Of a DNA stretch of 64,000 bases, positions 8,577 to 18,406 are shown piece by piece. The DNA is from Phormidium sp. FACHB-1136 (GTDB taxonomy: Bacteria; Cyanobacteriota; Cyanobacteriia; Phormidesmidales; Phormidesmidaceae). The notes under the pieces were generated by a model. The model did not search any database. It worked only from the letters and a program-made list of their open reading frames with translations, and was not told the origin of the DNA. The position numbers were made by a program, and so were the translations under genes. Where the stretch lies: positions 53,868 through 117,867 of the forward strand of contig NZ_JACJRS010000003.1 in the NCBI RefSeq assembly GCF_014697375.1, given 5' to 3'. How positions within the stretch are numbered: the stretch's first letter is position 1; each line of letters begins with the position of its first letter.

Positions 8577-11500
8577 ATGAAAACCAAAGCTACCTCTGAA
8601 ACCGCCTTTGAAGCGGCTATTGAGTCAGTGCTGCTGGCCTCTGGCTTTGAGCGCCACCCGTCCCCAGAATTTGATCGCGAACTAGCTATTTTCCCCACCG
8701 TTGCCCTGCGATTTATCCAAGCCACCCAAAAACCTGTGTGGGACAAGCTAGAAGCACTCCACGGAGAAAAGACGGGTGAACGAATCATCGCTGCCCTGTG
8801 CAAATGGATGGATACCCACGGCGTACTCACCACCCTGCGCCATGGCTTCAAATGCTACGGCAAAACCCTCCGTATTGCCTTCTTTAAACCTGCCCACGGC
8901 CTCAATGCTGATCTAGAAGCCCGCTATGCCGCTAATATTCTGGGCCTCACCCGCCAGCTTCACTTCAGCCCTAAAAGTGAGAAATCTCTCGATGTCACCC
9001 TCAGTCTGAATGGCATTCCGCTAATCACTCTAGAGCTAAAAAATCCCCTCACCGGGCAAACCGTAGCCAATGCGATGCACCAGTATCGCCACGACCGCGA
9101 CCCCCGCGAAAAACTCTTCACCTTCAAGCAGCGCACCCTCGTCCATTTTGCCGTCGATACCGAAACCGTCTATATGACCACCCGCTTGGCGGGTTCCGCC
9201 ACCCATTTTCTGCCCTTCAACCGAGGTGACCACGGCGGCGCAGGCAATCCCACCGACCCAGAGGGCCGCAACTACCGCACTGCCTACCTATGGGAAACCG
9301 TACTCCAGCCCGATAGCCTGCTGGATCTGCTGGCCCGGTTTCTGCACCTTCAAGTCGAAGATAAATTTAGCGACGATGGAAAAAAGGTCAAAAAAGAAAC
9401 CCTGATTTTTCCCCGCTATCACCAATTGCAAGCGGTACGAAGCCTAGTTACAGCTGCGGCTAAGGAAGGCCCCGGACACAATTATCTTATTGAGCACTCA
9501 GCGGGCAGTGGCAAAAGCAACACCATTGGTTGGCTGGCCCATCGGCTCTCTTCCCTGCACAATGCCAACGATCAGCGAGTCTTTGACAGCGTCATTGTGG
9601 TAACGGATCGCGTGGTGTTGGATCGCCAACTGCAAAATACCATTTACCAATTTGACCATCGCCAAGGCGTCGTACAAAAAATTGAAGAAGACTCCCGGCA
9701 ATTGGCGGAAGCCCTGGAAAACGCCGTCCCCATCATTATCACCACCCTTCAAAAGTTTCCCTTCGTGGCCCAACAACTGGAAAAAATGGCCGCAGAGCGG
9801 GGCGACACTGCCAAAGCCACTTTGCCCACTCGCCACTGTGCGGTAATCATCGACGAAGCCCACAGCTCTCAATCGGGCGAAACCGCCACCGACCTCAAAG
9901 AAGTGCTTGGTGGCGAGGCGTTGCGTCAACAGGCAGAAGCCCTAGCCGCAGAGGAAAACGAGTCTGACCTAGAAAAGCTTTACCGCAGCATGGCCAAACG
10001 CGGACACCAGCCCAACCTGAGCTTTTTTGCCTTTACCGCTACCCCAAAATATAAAACCCTAGCGATTTTTGGCCGTAAGGGTACATCCTTCAGCCGCTAC
10101 ACCATGCGACAGGCGATTGAAGAGGGGTTCATTATGGATGTGCTCAAAAACTACATCACCTACAAAACCTTCTACCGCCTACTTAAAGCCTGCGAAGATG
10201 ACCCCAACGTAGAGCGCAAAAAAGCCGCCCGTGCCCTAAGTCGATACCTACGCCTGCACCCCCATAATATTGCTCAAAAGACAGAGATTATGGTGGAGCA
10301 TTTTCAAAACGTTAGCCGCCATAAAATTGGTGGACGGGCCAAGGCTATGGTCGTCACGGGTTCCCGCCTAGAAGCCGTTCGCTACAAGCAAGCCTTTGAC
10401 CACCTCATTGCCCAAAAAGGCTACGCCATCAAAACCCTGGTCGCCTTCTCTGGGCAGTTACCCGATGACAAAGTGCCTGACAAAACCTACACCGAAGTCG
10501 AAATGAATGGCGGCATCCGAGAAAAAGACCTCCCCGCTGAGTTTGCTACCCAGGAGTATCAGGTATTGCTGGTGGCCGAAAAGTATCAAACCGGATTTGA
10601 CCAACCCCTGCTCCACACCATGTATGTGGATAAGCGATTGTCGGGCATTCAAGCCGTACAAACCCTATCGCGTCTTAACCGTACCCATCCTCTAAAAGAA
10701 GAAACCTTTGTTCTCGACTTTGTTAACGATCCCGAAGAGATTCGAGAATCCTTCAAGGTCTATTTCGACGGGGCCACCATGGGCGATGATGTCGATCCAG
10801 ATCGACTCTACGAGGTGAAGGGCGAGCTAGATGCCTCTGGCATTTACCTAGAGCCAGAAGTTGTTCAATTTTGTTTGGTCTTCTTTGCTCCCAAACAGCG
10901 TCAAAGCCCCTCCGATCACAAAACCATGAACGCGGTTCTAGATAAAGCCGTAGCTCGTTTCCAAACCCTGCTTAACGAGTCCGAAGAAGAAGCCGAGCTA
11001 TGGCGGGGCAAGGTACAAGCTTTCCGCAATCTCTATGTCTTTCTCAGTCAGGTGATTCCTTACCAAGACAGCGATCTAGAAAAACTCTATACCTACCTCA
11101 AGCACCTAGCCCTCAAACTGCCGAAACGAAAATCGGGGCCAAGCTACCAGTTTGATGACGATGTGCAACTCCAATACTATCGACTACAAAAAATCAGTGA
11201 AGGTTCAATCAACCTCACCGAGGGCTATGTCCCGACCATTGAAGGCCCTCAAGAACTGGGCAGTGGGCGGGTACGCGAAGAGCATGTGCCGCTTTCACGT
11301 TTAATTGACCTGCTCAATGAACAGTTCGGCGAAGACCTCAATGACGCTGACCAACTCTTCTTCGACCAAATTGCTGAGGCCGCAGCCCGGATAGATGCCA
11401 TTAGCCAAGCCGCCCAGGCCAATCCCTACGACAAATTTCAGCTCGTCTTCGGGCAGATTCTAGAGTCAATCTTTATCGAGCGCATGGATCTAAACGAAGA

Positions 11501-11627
11501 TCTGTTTGCCCGATATATGAATGACCCAGAGTTTAAACAGTTGGTATCGGAGTGGTTAGGCCAACAGGTCTACTCGCGCATTCCTAAGACGGTGTCCTAT
11601 GGTGCTTCAGATATGCCAAGCAAGTAA
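8577..11627 (+). CDS. hsdR: Type I restriction enzyme motor/nuclease subunit HsdR
   Basis: Translocase and nuclease subunit of the type I enzyme. The 1016-residue protein has an N-terminal PD-(D/E)xK-type nuclease region (LELKNPL near 150), a superfamily 2 helicase core with Walker A AGSGKS near 308, DEAH box VIIDEAHSS near 423 and SFFAFTATP near 480, then a helicase C-terminal lobe with QTLSRLNRTHP and a helical tail. All parts look intact. A GGAAGG ribosome site precedes the ATG. It is the last gene of the operon, separated from hsdS by four foreign genes, which is unusual; together with hsdM and hsdS it makes a complete restriction system. A weak TCAAC/GTTGA dyad follows at about 11642-11654. 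Confidence 0.95.
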   Translation: MKTKATSETAFEAAIESVLLASGFERHPSPEFDRELAIFPTVALRFIQATQKPVWDKLEALHGEKTGERIIAALCKWMDTHGVLTTLRHGFKCYGKTLRIAFFKPAHGLNADLEARYAANILGLTRQLHFSPKSEKSLDVTLSLNGIPLITLELKNPLTGQTVANAMHQYRHDRDPREKLFTFKQRTLVHFAVDTETVYMTTRLAGSATHFLPFNRGDHGGAGNPTDPEGRNYRTAYLWETVLQPDSLLDLLARFLHLQVEDKFSDDGKKVKKETLIFPRYHQLQAVRSLVTAAAKEGPGHNYLIEHSAGSGKSNTIGWLAHRLSSLHNANDQRVFDSVIVVTDRVVLDRQLQNTIYQFDHRQGVVQKIEEDSRQLAEALENAVPIIITTLQKFPFVAQQLEKMAAERGDTAKATLPTRHCAVIIDEAHSSQSGETATDLKEVLGGEALRQQAEALAAEENESDLEKLYRSMAKRGHQPNLSFFAFTATPKYKTLAIFGRKGTSFSRYTMRQAIEEGFIMDVLKNYITYKTFYRLLKACEDDPNVERKKAARALSRYLRLHPHNIAQKTEIMVEHFQNVSRHKIGGRAKAMVVTGSRLEAVRYKQAFDHLIAQKGYAIKTLVAFSGQLPDDKVPDKTYTEVEMNGGIREKDLPAEFATQEYQVLLVAEKYQTGFDQPLLHTMYVDKRLSGIQAVQTLSRLNRTHPLKEETFVLDFVNDPEEIRESFKVYFDGATMGDDVDPDRLYEVKGELDASGIYLEPEVVQFCLVFFAPKQRQSPSDHKTMNAVLDKAVARFQTLLNESEEEAELWRGKVQAFRNLYVFLSQVIPYQDSDLEKLYTYLKHLALKLPKRKSGPSYQFDDDVQLQYYRLQKISEGSINLTEGYVPTIEGPQELGSGRVREEHVPLSRLIDLLNEQFGEDLNDADQLFFDQIAEAAARIDAISQAAQANPYDKFQLVFGQILESIFIERMDLNEDLFARYMNDPEFKQLVSEWLGQQVYSRIPKTVSYGASDMPSK

Positions 11628-11690
11628 CCTAACCTAATCTAGTCAACTCAGTTGAAAAATTTACAAAAATTTAATCAACTAGGCTTCATT

Positions 11691-11882
11691 TAGAAAAATG
11701 ATGCAACGCAAAAAATGGGTGGGCTAGACTGGCTAGCACCACCCATCCTTAGGGAACGCGTAGACGATGGCCTGGGGCTTACTGAAGCACCAGCTTCACG
11801 TTGGCGTTTTGCAGGCCGGGGCGCTTCACCTCAGCCAGGGTTTTGTTGACAGCGTACTTTTGGTTGATGGCGTTGATCAGTT
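11691..11882. repeat. Right copy of the direct repeat flanking the defence island
   Basis: It matches 2257-2447 in direct orientation at about 95% identity. The first 88 bases are downstream of ycf35 and the rest is the 3' end of the intact ycf35. The last island-specific bases are thus about 11690. Neither end shows the inverted-repeat tips or short target duplication of an insertion sequence. Confidence 0.9.
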
Positions 11883-12129
11883 CGGTTTGGTTGTGCTTTT
11901 TGGCCACACCCCACAGATCCGCGATCAGATCGAAGGAACCATCGGCATTGCGAGACCAGCCCAGATCGTATTCACCATCGAGAACGGCGACAAGGTCGGC
12001 GCGGACACGCTGGCCGTTGTAACCGCGAACATCAGCCTCAGTCTTTGTGGCAATACCCAAGTCAGAGAGAGACTGCTTGAGGATTTCAGCATCGGTCACT
12101 TTGGTGCGAAGGGTGCTGAAGTGAGACAT
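11779..12129 (-). CDS. ycf35: Ycf35/DUF1257 family protein
   Basis: Small conserved protein of cyanobacteria and red-algal plastids with no settled function. The 116 residues start MSHFSTLRTKVTDAEILKQSL and contain GYNGQRVRADLVAVL and the Trp-rich stretch typical of the family; it is full length. It lies between ycf46 (upstream, same strand) and, before the island came, ftsH. A ribosome site (reverse complement of tttcctcctg just upstream) supports the start. The 3' third is duplicated at 2344-2447. Confidence 0.9.
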   Translation of the reverse strand: MSHFSTLRTKVTDAEILKQSLSDLGIATKTEADVRGYNGQRVRADLVAVLDGEYDLGWSRNADGSFDLIADLWGVAKKHNQTELINAINQKYAVNKTLAEVKRPGLQNANVKLVLQ

Positions 12130-12280
12130 AGGATTTCCTCCTGTAGGGAAAATGAGAGAGACAACAACGAGGGTTTTGAGAGGTAACGATACCAGATCGC
12201 CTGGATGGGTTTTCTGGCTACGGAGACTGCTAGCGAAGAACCGCTAGCCCTTCCCCCAGCCGGAGCCGGGAGGAAAGCTT

Positions 12281-13813
<1,533 letters not shown>

Positions 13814-14095
13814 GACCGATACCTGTTTGAGGGTGAAGGACACAACAGCTACCTAGGAGGCAGCAAACAAATCATCAACGGAACTCATTTTTCTAGCGGG
13901 GAAGAATCCGTTTCTTAGAAATAACCGAATCCGTCCTATGATTTTGTTTTTAAGACAACATTATTTCAATCGCTTGTCAGTTTTCTTAACCTTAACCTCG
14001 TTTTTCTTCACATCAGCAAGGGTGCTAAAAACACTATCACAGCCAATGTACCTGGCCGCATTCCTTATCCATCTGAGAGGACTAAATACCGTTGG

Positions 14096-14461
14096 CTAGC
14101 AAACGACTAGCTCACCTTCGCCCCGTTGCCCCGGCGTCCCAACCATTTCAGTTAAGTCAGCCTCATTGAGGGTAGCGCCGTTGGGTGCGGTTAACGCGGC
14201 CATGCGAGCCAGCTCAACCAGTTCTCCTTCCCGCACTACCACAGAGGTGGCGCAACTGGGGCAGTCGTAAACCTGATGGGAGTGACCGTGGGCTACCTCA
14301 AACCCTTCATCCACTAATTCAGAATGGGCCAGGTAAAAATCAATAGCGCGTTTGGCAATGGAAGACATCGCTTCTCCTTCAACGGCGGAACGAATTCGCA
14401 GTTGACGATGTAGCTCTGGCGGTAGATAAAGGGTAACTTTGGTCGCTTTTTGCTCTTCCAT
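14096..14461 (-). CDS. Ribbon-helix-helix protein with a CxxC pair
   Basis: 121 residues. The N-terminus KVTLYLPPELHRQLRIRSAVEGEAM is a ribbon-helix-helix strand and first helix, the type of DNA-binding fold seen in antitoxins and small repressors. After it comes a His- and Cys-containing middle (HGHSHQVYDCPSC, with the CxxC near 67-72) that could bind a metal. The tail ends in VVC. No toxin gene is adjacent. A strong inverted repeat 96 bases upstream (14557-14592) is a candidate operator. Target genes are unknown. Confidence 0.75.
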   Translation of the reverse strand: MEEQKATKVTLYLPPELHRQLRIRSAVEGEAMSSIAKRAIDFYLAHSELVDEGFEVAHGHSHQVYDCPSCATSVVVREGELVELARMAALTAPNGATLNEADLTEMVGTPGQRGEGELVVC

Positions 14462-14556
14462 AACGCACTTTTAGTTAGGTCTAATTAGGGATGACCCAGG
14501 TATGTAGCCACCTTAGCGGCAGCTTCCCAATGCTGTCAAGCCAGCTTAACGTTATG

Positions 14557-14592
14557 ACGTCATTTTGTTTACACTTGTTTACAAAATGACGT
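14557..14592. promoter_or_regulatory. Perfect 12-bp inverted repeat, candidate operator
   Basis: ACGTCATTTTGT at 14557-14568 and its exact reverse complement ACAAAATGACGT at 14581-14592 are separated by 12 bases that also hold a TTGTTTACA/CTTGTTTACA direct repeat. It lies in the divergent spacer between the ribbon-helix-helix gene (start 14461) and recQ (start 14801), so it could control either. The 24-base centre-to-centre spacing of the arms fits two helical turns. Confidence 0.6.
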
Positions 14593-14800
14593 TCCGAAGC
14601 CTTGGATCAGTGGCTTCTACCCTGTGATAGCGCGAGAACAGGGAGCCGTGAGCATCCTGCAATGATTTGAATTAAACCTTGGGCCGCAAGTGAGCCGAAG
14701 GCAGGATCTCCCAGTAGTATGGCTGAATTACAATCAGGAAGGCATTAACCTGGGGACTGGCAGGGCATCCTAGACAATACAGGGTTATCGGTGACCAAAC

Positions 14801-17086
14801 ATGATCATGGCTCAGGCAGAAATTCCCGTGGCAGACTTCCCTTCCTTGGAAAAGGCGCTTAAGCATCACTTTGGCTACGATGAGTTTCGGCCTGGGCAGC
14901 GGCGGGTGATTGAGGCCGCGCTGAAGAATCAGGACACCCTGGTGATTATGCCCACGGGGGGCGGCAAGTCCCTGTGTTACCAGTTGCCTGCGCTGTTGAA
15001 AATTGGCGTGATGGTGGTGGTGTCGCCGCTGATTGCCCTGATGCAGGATCAGGTAGCGGGGCTGCAAGATAACGGCATTGCCGCCACGTTTTTGAATAGT
15101 TCCCTGGATGTTGAGGCTCAGCGCCAACGGGAAGCGGCCCTGCTGCGGGGGGAGATTAAACTGCTCTACGTGTCGCCGGAGCGATTGCAGAATCCGGGGT
15201 TTATTCAGTTTTTGAATAACCTGAGTCAGACGGTGGGTATTAGCGGCTTTGCCATTGATGAGGCCCACTGTGTGAGTGAGTGGGGCCACGATTTCCGGCC
15301 CGAATATCGGCGACTGTTTGAACTGCGGGAGCGCTTCCCTCAGATTAGTTTGCTGGCGTTGACGGCCACCGCCACGGAACGAGTGCGCCGGGACATTGCC
15401 CAACAGCTCCGGCTGCGGGATCCGCTGGTGCAGGTGTCTAGCTTCAATCGGCCCAACCTGTTCTATGAGGTTCGGCCCAAGGGGCGAGACGGCTATCGGG
15501 CCTTGCGGGAACAGGTGCGGCAGCATTCCGGATCGGGGATTATCTACTGCCTCAGCCGTAAGCGGGTGGATGAACTAGCCCTGCTGCTGAGCCAGGATGG
15601 GGAATCGGTGCTGCCCTACCATGCCGGACTGGCGGATGAGGTGCGGCGCGACAACCAAACCCGCTTCATTCGCGACGATGTGCGGCTGATGGTGGCGACG
15701 GTGGCCTTTGGCATGGGCATCAACAAGCCCGATGTGCGCTTTGTGATCCACTACGACATTCCCCGCAACATTGAGGGCTACTACCAAGAAAGCGGACGGG
15801 CCGGACGAGATGGCGAACCCGCCCACTGCACCCTCTACTTGGCCTACGGCGATGTGGCCACAGCGGAATATTTAATCAGCCAAAAGCCCGACGAAACCGA
15901 GCAACGCATCGCCCGCCAACAACTGCGCCAAATGGTGGACTATGCCGAAAGTACGGTGTGTCGCCGCCACATTCAGCTCAGCTACTTTGGCGAAACCCTA
16001 GCGGGCCTCTGCCACCAGTGCGACAACTGCTTGAACCCTCCCCCCACCGAAGACTGGACGATTGAAGCCCAAAAGTTTCTCTCCTGTGTGGCCCGCTGCC
16101 AAGAACGCTTCGGCATGATGCACATCATTGACGTGCTGCGCGGTTCCAGAAAGCAAAAGCTGACCAACCTCGGCCACGATAAGCTTTCCACCTACGGCAT
16201 CGGCAAGGATCGATCCGTCGAAGAATGGAAACTGCTGGGCCGATCCTTGCTGCACCAGGGGTTTCTGGACGAAACCACCGACGGCTATCGCATCCCCAAG
16301 CTGAACGCCGCCAGCTGGCAAATTTTACGCAAACAACTCACCGTTCAGGTGGCGGTGCCCAAGGATCTCAAACCGATTGAAACCAAGGCCAGCAGCGGAT
16401 CGGTCAGGTTCGACAACTCTCCTGAAGCCGTTGCCCTCCTGGCTGAACTGAAGGCTCTACGGAAACGGCTAGCCGACAAGCAAAACCTACCGCCCTATAT
16501 GGTATTCAACGAATCCACCCTGAAGCAAATGGCCCAACAACGGCCCCAAACTCTAGAACAGTTTGGCCAACTCTCCGGGGTGGGCAGTCGCAAGCTGGAT
16601 CAGTACGGTGAAACCTTCCTCGGATCCATTCGCCAATTCTGCGCCGACCATGGCCTCCCCACCCAACCCATCATCATCTCCCCCAGTCCAGCCAGCCACC
16701 GCTCAGCCAGTTCTAGCCATCCCAACTCCAGTCAGCCCAGTCAGCCCCCCACCATCGGCAACACCCATCGCCTCACCCTGCAACTCTTCCAGCAGGGTCA
16801 CAGCATCGATGACATCGCCCAACAGCGAGAACTCAAACCCGTCACCATTGCCACTCATTTGGAACACCTCATCCTCAACGGTGAATCTATCGATTTAGAT
16901 GCCCTAGTACCCCCCGATCGTCAGCAACCTATCCGCCAAGTTCTAGACACCCAAGAAGCCTTTACCCTCACCGATCTACGCGAACGACTAGGGGAAAGTT
17001 ACTCCTTTGATGAAATCCGTCTAGTACGAGCCGATTGGCAACAGCAACACTCTCAATCCACCGATAAAAATCATGCAGATCAGTAG
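14801..17086 (+). CDS. recQ: ATP-dependent DNA helicase RecQ
   Basis: 3'-5' DNA helicase of recombination and fork repair. The 761-residue protein has the SF2 core with Walker A MPTGGGKS near 50-57, DEAH box FAIDEAHC near 152 and motif VI QESGRAGRDG; then the RecQ zinc site (Cys in VCRRHI and CHQCDNC near 387-410), a winged-helix domain, an HRDC domain near 545-620 (PPYMVFNESTLKQMA) and a Ser/Pro-rich linker leading to a C-terminal helix-turn-helix-like domain (about 650-755). That tail occurs in a subset of bacterial RecQ proteins. A second ATG two codons downstream is an alternative start. Confidence 0.95.
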   Translation: MIMAQAEIPVADFPSLEKALKHHFGYDEFRPGQRRVIEAALKNQDTLVIMPTGGGKSLCYQLPALLKIGVMVVVSPLIALMQDQVAGLQDNGIAATFLNSSLDVEAQRQREAALLRGEIKLLYVSPERLQNPGFIQFLNNLSQTVGISGFAIDEAHCVSEWGHDFRPEYRRLFELRERFPQISLLALTATATERVRRDIAQQLRLRDPLVQVSSFNRPNLFYEVRPKGRDGYRALREQVRQHSGSGIIYCLSRKRVDELALLLSQDGESVLPYHAGLADEVRRDNQTRFIRDDVRLMVATVAFGMGINKPDVRFVIHYDIPRNIEGYYQESGRAGRDGEPAHCTLYLAYGDVATAEYLISQKPDETEQRIARQQLRQMVDYAESTVCRRHIQLSYFGETLAGLCHQCDNCLNPPPTEDWTIEAQKFLSCVARCQERFGMMHIIDVLRGSRKQKLTNLGHDKLSTYGIGKDRSVEEWKLLGRSLLHQGFLDETTDGYRIPKLNAASWQILRKQLTVQVAVPKDLKPIETKASSGSVRFDNSPEAVALLAELKALRKRLADKQNLPPYMVFNESTLKQMAQQRPQTLEQFGQLSGVGSRKLDQYGETFLGSIRQFCADHGLPTQPIIISPSPASHRSASSSHPNSSQPSQPPTIGNTHRLTLQLFQQGHSIDDIAQQRELKPVTIATHLEHLILNGESIDLDALVPPDRQQPIRQVLDTQEAFTLTDLRERLGESYSFDEIRLVRADWQQQHSQSTDKNHADQ

Positions 17087-17260
17087 ATCCCGGCCCCAAT
17101 ATAAAATGGCCATCCTGCCTGCTCTACTATCTCCTGTTCGAGATAGTGACTACTAAAATCCTAATATTTTATGGGGTAGACAAACCCACTTTTCTTCCCT
17201 TGTGTGCCATGTTTTCATTGGATACAATAATGTCATTGACTTCTTAGTGAGGTATGACCT

Positions 17261-17503
17261 ATGAACGGCTGGATTATTGTTGCGGCTGTCAATGAATCCT
17301 CTCCGGTTTCCCAATGCTGGAGTGGCAAAGAGTGGGTCGAACTTGATCAAATCGTCAACGCCACTCTATTCACCGTTGAAGAAGGTGTAAAAATTGAGGA
17401 TATGCGTTCTTCAAAAGCTGAGATTCAGTCTCAGTATACGGACCGAGATGTGCGTATTGCTGAGGTGACCGTGACCGTTTCCTTGGGTGACGTGATTAAC
17501 TGA
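17261..17503 (+). CDS. Small hypothetical protein
   Basis: 80 residues starting MNGWIIVAAVNESSPVSQCW. The predicted product is beta-rich and acidic, without signal peptide, membrane segment or a motif that I recognise. It begins 174 bases after recQ on the same strand, with an AT-rich spacer that may contain its promoter. It may be a lineage-specific protein. Codon choice is less GC-biased than neighbouring genes, so confidence is moderate. Confidence 0.5.
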   Translation: MNGWIIVAAVNESSPVSQCWSGKEWVELDQIVNATLFTVEEGVKIEDMRSSKAEIQSQYTDRDVRIAEVTVTVSLGDVIN

Positions 17504-17753
17504 ATTGCGTGAACTGAGTTGATGTTTGCCTATCTCCTGAAGAGGCGCTGGGATGGCGCGGTGGACGACATCGGCGTAGCTCACTATTGCGAGTTTCTGG
17601 AGCCTGAAACCGTTAGCCTCTCGTAGGCGTTCTCAATAGAATCCGTATTTTTCGAGGTGCCCTAATGCTGTAGGTGTCTAAAACCTGCTTCAGTGCAACG
17701 CTTCAAACATTGAACCGTCACAGGCTTACACAAAAATTTGAACACTCTCTGGG
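17504..17753. other. Intergenic stretch without recognised gene
   Basis: About 250 bases between a small plus-strand gene and a minus-strand gene that converge here. I see no tRNA, no convincing short reading frame and no strong terminator. It may hold weak terminators for both genes. Confidence 0.4.
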
Positions 17754-18029
17754 CTAAAAATCGTCGGTCACGCGACGTTCAAATTCCTGACGGACACCCT
17801 CAGCAATTTCTAGGGCTTGGGGATAAATATCGCTGTGATTTTCCTTCAACCAGGCCAACAAGCGGCTGAACTGGGCATTACGCAGATCTAAATCTGCCTG
17901 AAAAATGGTAGCAGTGGCCATGTGTTTGGCGTACTGAATCGGATGCCCTTGGCGCACAAACTCACTGGTTAAAGCCAACAGAGCATCCTTACGAATGTCG
18001 TCCTGATCAGGGTTGTGGGAAAAAGTCAT
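17754..18029 (-). CDS. Small hypothetical protein, cyanobacterial
   Basis: 91 residues from the ATG at 18027-18029 (MTFSHNPDQDD); an upstream GTG/ATG would add six. The protein is mostly helical and charged (FVRQGHPIQYAKHMATATIFQADLDLRNAQFSRLLAWLKE), soluble, with no known catalytic motif. Gene-like base composition and a clean frame support it. It is divergent from glyS. Function unknown. Confidence 0.55.
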   Translation of the reverse strand: MTFSHNPDQDDIRKDALLALTSEFVRQGHPIQYAKHMATATIFQADLDLRNAQFSRLLAWLKENHSDIYPQALEIAEGVRQEFERRVTDDF

Positions 18030-18188
18030 GGCGATGGTGCCTCGCAATGCATCGTTAGGCGCTGGGATAACCCAGGGGCATCAGGCTCTAGGCTGAACCG
18101 TTCGGGAAATTGCCAGCACTGTTTACAACGTGCCCCGTTTATCCCACCAATGCCCTGGCCTTACAACAATCGTTACAAACCAACTACT

Positions 18189-18265
18189 CCCGACTCCCGA
18201 CTCCCGGCTCCCGACTCCCGACTCCCGACTCCCGACTCCCGACTCCCGACTCCCGACTCCCGACT
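18189..18265. repeat. Heptamer tandem array (CCCGACT x 11)
   Basis: Eleven back-to-back copies of CCCGACT, one of them CCCGGCT. It is a short tandemly repeated repetitive sequence as known from many cyanobacteria. It sits in the spacer upstream of glyS. The same unit on the other strand (AGTCGGG) recurs at 50991-51024. A unit of seven keeps changing reading frame, so a long apparent N-terminal extension of glyS through it is not credible. Confidence 0.95.
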
Positions 18266-18406
18266 CCCCCAACTTACCCAAACCCACAAAGCCCAGGGTC
18301 GCTTCTTGGTAGACTGATAAAGCTGCCAAACGACGGCCTAGCGGGGCATCGCTCCCCTAGCCGACGGTGTAGCACTGTGATCCACGGTTTACTTTCTCTT
18401 TATCCT

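Noticed and set aside
2257..11882. Could the flanking 191-bp repeats be insertion-sequence copies?
   Set aside because: They hold a gene end and a spacer, have no inverted tips and encode no transposase; duplication of a chromosomal junction fits better.
14672..15526. Minus-strand open frame of about 284 codons
   Set aside because: It lies mostly antisense to recQ, and its product is a low-complexity mirror of that gene.
18189..18265. Could the regular repeats be a CRISPR array?
   Set aside because: The unit is 7 bases without spacers. No CRISPR array or cas gene is seen in the window.
18110..18406. An open frame extends glyS upstream by 99 residues
   Set aside because: It runs through an 11-copy heptamer array and has no conserved content; the family N-terminus begins at 18407.
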